Below, piece by piece: positions 43,504-64,000 of a DNA stretch of 64,000 nt; the first letter of the stretch is position 1, and every line of letters begins with the position of its first letter. A model generated the notes under the pieces. The model saw only the letters and a list, made by a program, of their open reading frames with translations. It was not told the origin of the DNA and did no database searches. The stretch covers positions 7,501 through 71,500 of the forward strand of contig NC_080698.1 of the NCBI RefSeq assembly GCF_030445035.2, in the 5' to 3' direction. Made by a program: the position numbers and the translations under genes. This DNA comes from Dasypus novemcinctus. Taxonomy: Eukaryota; Chordata; Mammalia; Cingulata; Dasypodidae.

Positions 43504-43910
43504 CATAAATGAAACTTGTTTTATGTTAACAAAGCTTGGCAGGTAGAAAAAATCTCATAACTTTAAAGGAAAACATAGAAATCATTCAGAGGGCCCAAGG
43601 CAACAGCTACGGAAATCAATCGTGGTTTCCCTCTTTTTTCTCCTCACCCCTAAATTCAATCCTTTACCCATTATTACACCATTACTCATAGCATTGCAGC
43701 TGCTTTTTTTTGGTCCTTGTCTCCTACAGCTTCTGGTTTAATTCATAGGCAGAATTGTACAGTCAACAACTCAGGAATATGTGAACGGCATCTTTGTGCT
43801 ACATGAACACCAATACCAACCTCTTCAAAATCAGAAAGGAGAACCCACTGGACAGGATGGAAGGGAACCCTTCACCACCCCATGACAGCAGGAAGTAGCC
43901 AGACTGAGAT
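43504..43910 (+). pseudogene. env: Old provirus env transmembrane subunit C-terminus
   Basis: Blocks in order: a helical stretch with Q-R-A-Q-G-N near 43590, W-F-P-S-F-F near 43625, a membrane anchor with L-L-I-A-L-Q-L-L near 43685, F-G-P-C-L-L-Q-L-L-V after a frameshift at a T run, and a cytoplasmic tail with I-G-R-I-V-Q near 43750. The arrangement is that of gamma-type env, and a 3' LTR follows about 90 bases later. Confidence 0.7.
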
Positions 43911-43999
43911 GACATCCTGAATCCCTTCACCCTTCCATTCTGCCCAGTATTCCTATTACTTGGTCCTTCATCAAATATATATAATCAAAGAGCTAGGAG

Positions 44000-44452
44000 T
44001 ATTAGAGCTTCCCCCTTATGAGGTTTGCAATGATTAAGAGGTTCTAAGGCTGTGACTCCATTCCAATGGACTGAGCAAGATGCCCACTGGTGGAGACAGT
44101 GTATTTCCCCCCAGGATAAGCCTTATCACCGTGAGAATGGAGCAGATAAGGACCAGTTCCTTCCAGACCCCGCCTTCCAAGAATACCCTACCTCCTAGCC
44201 CACTACCCCCCAAGCCATGCACAAGAAGAACCCACTTTTAACCAAAGGCTGTACTCAGTCTAACCCCCTCCCCTGGAACTAAGGGTTTCTTACCTATTGA
44301 TGTACTGTATAAATTCACATCTGCACCTTCCAGAAGAGGGCTAAAGTCTACTATTCAGACCCCCGTCATTGGGAGAGCTTCCCAATAAACTCCTGCCTGC
44401 CTGAAATTCTCAGTCTTTGTGTCCCAGTGAGTGCCATTTTTTTTCTCTAACA
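44000..44452 (+). mobile_element. 3' LTR (family A) of the old provirus
   Basis: It shares ordered phrases with the LTRs at 30376, 12448 and 16727 (GGCTGTGACTCC, GAGCAGATAAGGACC, GAGAGCTTCCCAATAAA with AATAAA at 44384-44389). It ends TTTCTCTAACA at 44452, at the exact point where UBE2N sequence resumes. The start TATTAGAG is a mutated TGTTAGAG. Confidence 0.8.
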
Positions 44453-45044
44453 ACGACCAAAATTTATCATCCTAATATAGACAAGTTGGGAAGAATATGT
44501 TTAGATACTTTGGAAGTGAAGTTGTTCCCAGCACTGCAGATCCACACAGTTCTGCTATCAATCCAGACTTGTTAAGTGTCCCCAATCCAGGTGATCCATT
44601 AGCAAGTGATGTAGCAGAGCAGCGGAAGACCAACAAAACCCAAGCCATTGAAAGAGCTAGAGCATGGCTAGGCTGTTTGCCATGAATAACATTTAGATCG
44701 AGCTGATCAAGTGTGTGTCTCCTGCACTGCCAAAACTTCTTCCTTTTTTTGTTGGTGCTTAATGGCCACAGTCTTAGAACCATTACAGAACAAAAGCCCA
44801 GACATCTTCAGTCCTTTGGTGATTAAATGCACATTAACAAATCTACATCTTGTCCTGATTCACTGTTGTAGAGCATGAGCAGAGGCTAGAAATATCATCC
44901 AGATTATTATGACACATTTAAAAAGCAGTGACCCTTCTGCTTTTATTCATTTCTCCATCATGGTTTATGTATAAAGCACTGTCAATGAAGGTAGTTGACA
45001 GGGTTAGAGGCAGGGGTGTGGATCCTTTAATATTTGATTATTAT
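44453..45044 (+). pseudogene. UBE2N: UBE2N processed pseudogene, middle part (3' coding region and 3' UTR)
   Basis: It starts within the codons for T-K-I-Y-H-P-N (catalytic region of Ubc13) and continues [10 protein letters not shown] frameshift near 44578 follows (one base lost). The last block is [14 protein letters not shown], then A-R-A-W-L, and a stop at 44683-44685 in place of the last residues. 3' UTR sequence of the mRNA follows without introns. The catalytic Cys lies in I-C-L-D. Roughly 110 bases of coding sequence are missing between this and the 5' part at 30375. The UBE2N 3' UTR is then interrupted by an L1. Confidence 0.88.
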
Positions 45045-45815
45045 TTTTGAGGAGGAAGGTAGTTTTATTTTTTCCTTCTATTTATTTATTTTTATTGTAT
45101 TTTTTTGAAGAAACTAGATCACAAAAAAATTTACATTGAAAAATATGAGGTTCCCATATACCTCCCACCCCCCTCACTCCACTCCTCCCACATCAATAAC
45201 CTCTTTCATTATTGTGACACATTCATTGCATTTGGTGAATACATTTTGGAGCACTGCTGGACCACATGGAAAATAGTTTACATAGTAGTTTACACTCTCC
45301 CCTAGTACATTCAGGGGTTATGGCAGGATATATAATGTCCAGCATCTGTCCCTGCAATATCATTTAGGACAACTCCAAGTCCTGAAAATGCCCCCATATC
45401 ACATTTCTTCTACCCTCTCCCTGCCCTCAGCAACTACCAGGGCCACTTTCTCCACATCAATGCTACAATTTCTTCCATTACTAGTCACAATAATTCTATA
45501 GTAGAATACCACTAAGTCACTCTAATCCATATTTTATTATTCCATCCTGTGGACCCTGCGATGGTGATGTCCACTCTACCTCTATATCGAAAAGGTGCTT
45601 AGACCCCACATGGCTGATGGATATGATTCTCCTGCTTGCATTTGTAGACACTTTCGGTTCCCTGGTATGGTGGTTGACCTTCTTCACCTCCCTGTTAGCT
45701 GACCTGGGTAAGTCCAAAGAACTGGAGAGTAGGAGTTGCAACTCTGCTATGACTCAGGGCCCAGCTGGCATATGACCTGTCCAGAGATTGAAGTCTCCTG
45801 AGTATACACCTTCCC
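45045..45815 (-). mobile_element. LINE-1 3' UTR inserted in the UBE2N pseudogene
   Basis: T-rich left end, then TTACATTGAAAAATATGAGG, the same 3' UTR lineage as at 18830 and 53945. Right border near 45815 is approximate. Confidence 0.75.
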
Positions 45816-46096
45816 CTCCTTTTTTGGTGATCTAATTAAATGCATTGGTTATAAGTAGCTGATCAGTTTTTCTTTAAAATATACCCTCTGGCCAAGTCTA
45901 ATCTTATGGGCAAGTTTGATTGTTTGAACCAAAACGGGAATATTAAACAAATGTCACAGCCCTCAGTAACAACATTGTGACTTTGCTGTCAGGTGTAGGA
46001 TCCTCTTTTCAAAAGGGGACCTTGTGACTATTTTGTGTGTATTCTGTAAACCTTAGGTTTTAGTAAAATATTTTTTGTTATTCTAAAAACAAACAA
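45816..46096 (+). pseudogene. UBE2N: UBE2N processed pseudogene, 3' UTR end and poly-A
   Basis: The remaining 3' UTR ends in TATTCTAAAAACAAACAAAA. The 15-bp repeat aaaatcaatgattca follows (46097-46111), matching 30235-30249 and closing the retrocopy. Confidence 0.75.
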
Positions 46097-46111
46097 AAAA
46101 TCAATGATTCA

Positions 46112-46735
46112 AAAATCAAAGACTGAGCCAATTGAAGAAATGCTCTTCTGTTGGTTTGTACCACAGGCGTCTCTCACAGGCTCTGTACACCCCCAATCCA
46201 GATCCTTCATCTCTGATAATGATTGTAACTTTGTGGCTCCCCTGGTTTGGGGCCCAGCCCTGAACGTCCTGTTCAGCCGCTTAATGTTTATTAAGGAAAG
46301 AATATGTGTCCAACTCCAGCCCAATTATTCATTCGCACCCCAGTGTTATAAAATATTAGAATTTCTGAAGATCAGGGAGACAGTTTTGAGCCATGAGGCC
46401 ACTGTACTCTTTTGCTTGTGCAACTAAATAAATGCTTTTTCCAGTATCTCAGGAATTGGTTTTAAAGACGCATTGGGAGAAAAGAACCCACTAGTCCAGG
46501 GCAGGGTTCCTTGGTAGGTTGTGTAGGAGGCCGGGTTCAAAGCCAGAGCCTGAAAAGCCAGCAACCAGCCTAGGTCATGAGGATCCAGCCCGGCAGCTCT
46601 GCCCCAGGGTTTCCCCACTGCCCTCTACCACTGGGTGCACCCCTCCACCTTTTGGGAGGGGAGGCAGGCGAGAGTAACTCAAGAGGTATCCACAACTTGA
46701 AGACAAGATCTCACTACAAGATTTTTGTCTTTATT
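46112..46735. other. Intergenic DNA, nothing recognised
   Basis: No motif or repeat border is convincing. Confidence 0.4.
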
Positions 46736-46739
46736 CCTT

Positions 46740-47357
46740 GCTAATGAGGTCGGCTAGTAAGATAGGGAATCAACAGATGGATCTGGAACCTGGCAAGAAG
46801 TCCATGTGGACATCAAAAACCCAAGATGGCTGCTGGAAGACCCCCCACAAGAGATTCTGCCATTCAGAACAAGATTTCCTTCAGAAGCCAGGAGAAGCTC
46901 CAGATATTCCCCCACGACTTCATCATTGGGCCTTCCTGGGGGATTGATGGGTGGAATAATCAGTCAAAACAGTAAACAGCTGGAACTCCTTCCCTGCCTT
47001 TAGCAAAGGGGTGGAATAATTAATGGTTCAAAAGGCAGGTGCAAGGCTAAGAGCACTTTCACCTTTGGACCACTGTTCCTGCCCTCTGAGCCCTGCGCTC
47101 ACCATTTTCCCCCTGCCATGGTTGCCACGCAAGTAAAACCTGGGCATCTATAATCTATAATGCGGGATTGCTGTCTGTAAACCAGCCCGCTCTATCACTT
47201 TCAGTCCCTTCCTCTCTACCTGGGACCCCTGCTCTGTTATTTTCTCCCATTTCTCTTCCCTCCCTACCTTAATAAATTACTGGCCTAACTCACCGACGAG
47301 CTCTTGAAAATCATTTCTGCAGCACAGTCCAGAACCTCAACAAGATCCGGCTACACT
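46740..47357 (+). mobile_element. Possible solo LTR
   Basis: It has LTR-like composition with TTAATAAATTACTGGCC (AATAAA near 47270) about 80 bases before a candidate CACTAACA end. The start and target duplication were not established. Confidence 0.35.
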
Positions 47358-47584
47358 AACATATCAGGCCACAGTGCACAGTCTCCTTGTGTGGGCTGGG
47401 GCCTCAGGGACAGGGCTGTTCCATCAAAAGAAGGATGGGCCCCCAGCTGGGGCAGGTGCACGTCTGATCAAGACAAGGCTCCCCGTGAGGTGGCTTGGGA
47501 AGGAGGCAGTGGTCTTGGCCTTCCGGAGACTTGGGATTTTGCCGCAGGCCAGAGCTCAAGGCTGCCCACGACGATGTGCGGTGA

Positions 47585-47710
47585 CCACACACATGGCTTC
47601 TGGAGCCAACTTTCCTGGCTTTGTCACTGATTTTGGGCCACTGGGCCAGGTTAACCAAATTCTCTATGCCTCAGCTTCTCATTCTGTAAAATGAGGATAA
47701 TTTATACAAA
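47585..47710 (+). repeat. MIR fragment
   Basis: GCCTCAGCTTCTCATTCTGTAAAATGAGGATAA-like text matches the MIR core in the forward direction. Confidence 0.7.
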
Positions 47711-47935
47711 CTTCAAATGAATCTATACTGATAGAATTCAGAATAGTGATTACCTTGGGGGTTGTTGGCAGGTCAGGATCCAGAGAGAAACTTCCGGGGT
47801 GCTAGAAATGTTCTGTTTTATTCACACAAATGTGTACATATATTAAATGAAAGTCTTCAAGAATTTAAGATTAGTGCACTCTATATATTCTACTATGCTT
47901 CATAACTCAATTAAAAAGTTTTGAGAAATGGAAAT
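47711..47935 (+). mobile_element. Ancient L1 (L1M) 3' end
   Basis: GATAGAATTCAGAATAGTGA through GGGGTGCTAGAAATGTTCTG to TTCATAACTCAATTAAAAAG is the recognisable 3' terminus of old mammalian L1. Confidence 0.7.
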
Positions 47936-47982
47936 AACAACAGTTCCTACTTTCTTTTCCCAGATTTCTCTAGATTTGGCTA

Positions 47983-48574
47983 TGTTACAAAAGAAGAATT
48001 TTAAGTACAAGCCAGCTTAGTTTATTAAGAAAATAAGAGAAGAAAATTGGGAGAAAATAACAGATTATAGGTCCCAGGTATACTTACGGGTTGGTCCAGG
48101 CAGAGAGAGAAAAAGGGCTAAAAAGGGGTAAAAAGGGCTGATTTGCAGACTATAAACCCCCATTACAGATTTCAAATCCCAAAGTCTGTGTGTAGGGAGA
48201 GAAAAGGCAAAACAGGAATATGGGTAAAACAGGGGTCGATTTAACTTCTACGCTTGCTTTTTTAACCATTAATTACCCTGCCCCTGTTAAAGTTCAGGGG
48301 AGGAGTCCCGGCTCTTTGCTGTTTTTATTGGTTACCCCACTCATCAAGGGGGGGGGCTGGGTAATGGCAAAGGCACTTGAGAATATCAGGGGCTTTTCCT
48401 TGATCCCAGACAAAATCCTTTTCCAAATGGAGAATTCTGGTTCTTCCTGCAGCCATCTTGAGGGGTCTCCATGGCCACGTATCTCATGACTGTTTTTCTC
48501 CCAAGTGCCAGGTTCATCTTTGTATTCCCTAACCCAGCCTGCCTCACTTCCTGTATGTTTGTGTAGATGAAACA
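47983..48574 (-). mobile_element. Probable solo LTR, minus strand
   Basis: On the minus strand it starts TGTTTCATCTAC at 48574 and ends TCTTTTGTAACA at 47983. The complement AATAAA lies near 48022 and the flanks are ggcta / ggctc (47978-47982, 48575-48579), a 5-bp duplication with one mismatch. Confidence 0.55.
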
Positions 48575-48781
48575 GGCTCAGCAGGCCACAGACTCACTCC
48601 TTCCCTGGGACCCAGTGTTTGGCTCTTGTCACAGTGTGCCGTGACTCTGGTGGCTGTGACCCCAGGCAGCTGAATGTCTTGGCACCTCCTTGTCCAGCAG
48701 TGAGAACCCTGGCTGGGCCCCAGGCAGCTGACAGTTCAGCGGGTGAGAGACAGTTCAGCGGACCTTGGCAATAGTGAGCCT

Positions 48782-48860
48782 GGCGAAGGGATGTGGCTCA
48801 GTGGCTGAGCACCCGCCTCCCACATTCGAGGTCCAGGAACCTCAGGCACAACAGAAACCG
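48782..48860 (+). repeat. DAS-like SINE head, body lost
   Basis: AGGGATGTGGCTCAGTGGCT followed by TTCGAGGTCC carries tRNA-type A- and B-box-like text. The typical body and tail are not evident. Confidence 0.5.
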
Positions 48861-50109
48861 TCAGGAAATGACCACGTTATTACTTATACAGCACCAAGGG
48901 TCCAAAAAGCAGGGAAGACAGCCCACCTGCCTGATCCCAGGGAGGCCACGTGCTCGGGCCAGGGTCAGCGGACAGCAGAGCCACTGGGGCTGGAGAGGAG
49001 ACGCTGCGCTGAGTGCTGAGCATTCTTGAGTTCCCGGGGTGGGGGAGCCCTGGCACGGACAGTTCCTGCCCCCAGAGCATCTGGCCTGCTCGTCCCCTGG
49101 GCCGTGGAATGGAAACCGTGGGAGACACGGCCAGGTAGAAAAGGGGCGGGGGTGGGGCAGCAGGGAAGGGCTGGGAGCTGGCGGCTGAGCGTGTCCCCAC
49201 GTCCCCGGCCAGGGACTCCGGGAAGAGATCAGTCCAGGGTCGGGAAGGGAAGGGGTTCCAAGCCAGGGACCACGTTCCAGTGCCGTAGAGAGAGCGCGCG
49301 GGTCTGGTTTTGGTTCTCATCTCCCTTTCTCCATTAAATCACCAGGCGGGGGCCCCAGGAGCTGATTTTAAGCAGACGTGGGGTGGCCCCGCCAGCGCCG
49401 CGCGCACCGTGGATGCTCTAGGTCAGGCTGGGCCGCCAGACCCGGGCCTACAACGCCAGGGCACCTTTCCCGGTGAGTCGCGGGCCACCAGCTGGTGGAC
49501 GGTACCCAAGAGACAGTGGTGGGGGCTCTGGAGCCAGGGCCATCGGCGGCACAGCCTGGCTTACAGCTGCAGCCCCTGGCCCAGGCAGGCCGCGCTGGAT
49601 AAAGGTCGGTGCACAGAGCAGCCGCGAGCGGTGAAACCGGGACCGTGGGGGTGGGTGGGCGGGGGCTGCCGGCAACACCCCACCACCCGCCGCGAGCCGA
49701 GGCGGCCGCGCGCCCCTCCCCGCCCCGCAGGCGGTGCCAGAGGCAAACCCGCGCGGCCGGGGGCGGGGAGAGGGGCCGGGGGCGGGGCAAGGGGGAAGGG
49801 CGGGGCCGTGGCGCAGGCCAGGGGCGGTGTCCAGCCGAGGGGCGGTGTCCAGCCGGGGGGCGGGCCGTGGTTTGTGTCTGGCCGCGGTGCCCGCCAGGGG
49901 CGGTGTCCGGTCGGGGGCCGGTGTCCGGTCGGGGGGGCGGGCCGTGGTGCAGGCAGGGGCGGTGTCGGGCCGGGGGGCGGGCCGGGGCGGTGTCGGGCTG
50001 GGGAGGGAGGGCGCGGGGGGCGGGCCGCGGGCGGTGTCGGGCCGGGGGGCGGGCCGCGGTGCAGGCAGGGGCGGTGTCGGGCCGGGCGCGCAGCGGCTCC
50101 TCCGCGGCC

Positions 50110-63930
<13,821 letters not shown>

Positions 63931-63939
63931 TGACATAAA

Positions 63940-64000
63940 TCAAATTAAAGTGTCTGGCTCAGTGCCTTGCATCTAGAGGTGCTCGGTGCAGGTGCAGACT
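63940..64000 (+). repeat. MIR 3' end-like fragment, XYLB intron 9
   Basis: TCTGGCTCAGTGCCTTGCAT..AGGTGCTCGGTG resembles a MIR terminus and runs to the window edge. Confidence 0.45.

Overview
This is nuclear DNA from a placental mammal, most likely an armadillo (Xenarthra, Dasypus-like). Two things point there. A tRNA-derived SINE recurs in both orientations, with a head reading GGGAAGCAG..TGGCTCA..GGTTAGAGC and a body built on ACACAGAGAGCAGACA plus an A-rich tail, which matches the DAS SINE family. A distinctive LINE-1 3' UTR type also recurs. There are no bacterial-style genes, CRISPR arrays or operons.

Layout: 1-5 kb holds L1 fragments. 5.4-9.3 kb holds decayed plus-strand retroviral pol/env. 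9.7-13 kb holds an unclassified repeat, an L1 3' UTR and a solo LTR with target-site duplication (TSD). 15.1-20.9 kb is a minus-strand class I (gamma-like) provirus with LTR, proline-type primer site, gag, protease and RT, interrupted by a solo LTR and an L1. 22.3-29.5 kb holds a minisatellite, two head-to-tail L1/HAL1-type 5' halves and DAS SINEs.

30.2-46.1 kb is the centrepiece, a set of nested insertions. A processed UBE2N pseudogene (15-bp TSD at 30235 and 46097) was split by an old LTR-flanked provirus (30376-44452). A DAS SINE entered that provirus's pol. A minus-strand solo LTR (6-bp TSD caaaca) entered the SINE tail. A young betaretrovirus-like provirus (35427-40339, 6-bp TSD gccagg) then inserted into that solo LTR, which belongs to its own family. 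The young provirus has a lysine-tRNA-type primer site, 217-bp leader repeats and a gag matrix stub. It has no recognisable pol; an AT-rich module takes its place, and a related module occurs in the older provirus. Two related small membrane ORFs and an env-like remnant follow, then a polypurine tract.

46.7-48.9 kb holds LTRs, MIR and ancient L1. From 49.5 kb a CpG-rich promoter leads into the only clearly functional gene: the first nine coding exons of XYLB (xylulokinase) on the plus strand, 255 codons in frame. The gene runs off the right edge. Its introns carry SINEs, old L1, MaLR and MIR pieces and two 33-bp minisatellites. All homology calls were made by reading the sequence; no database search was run.
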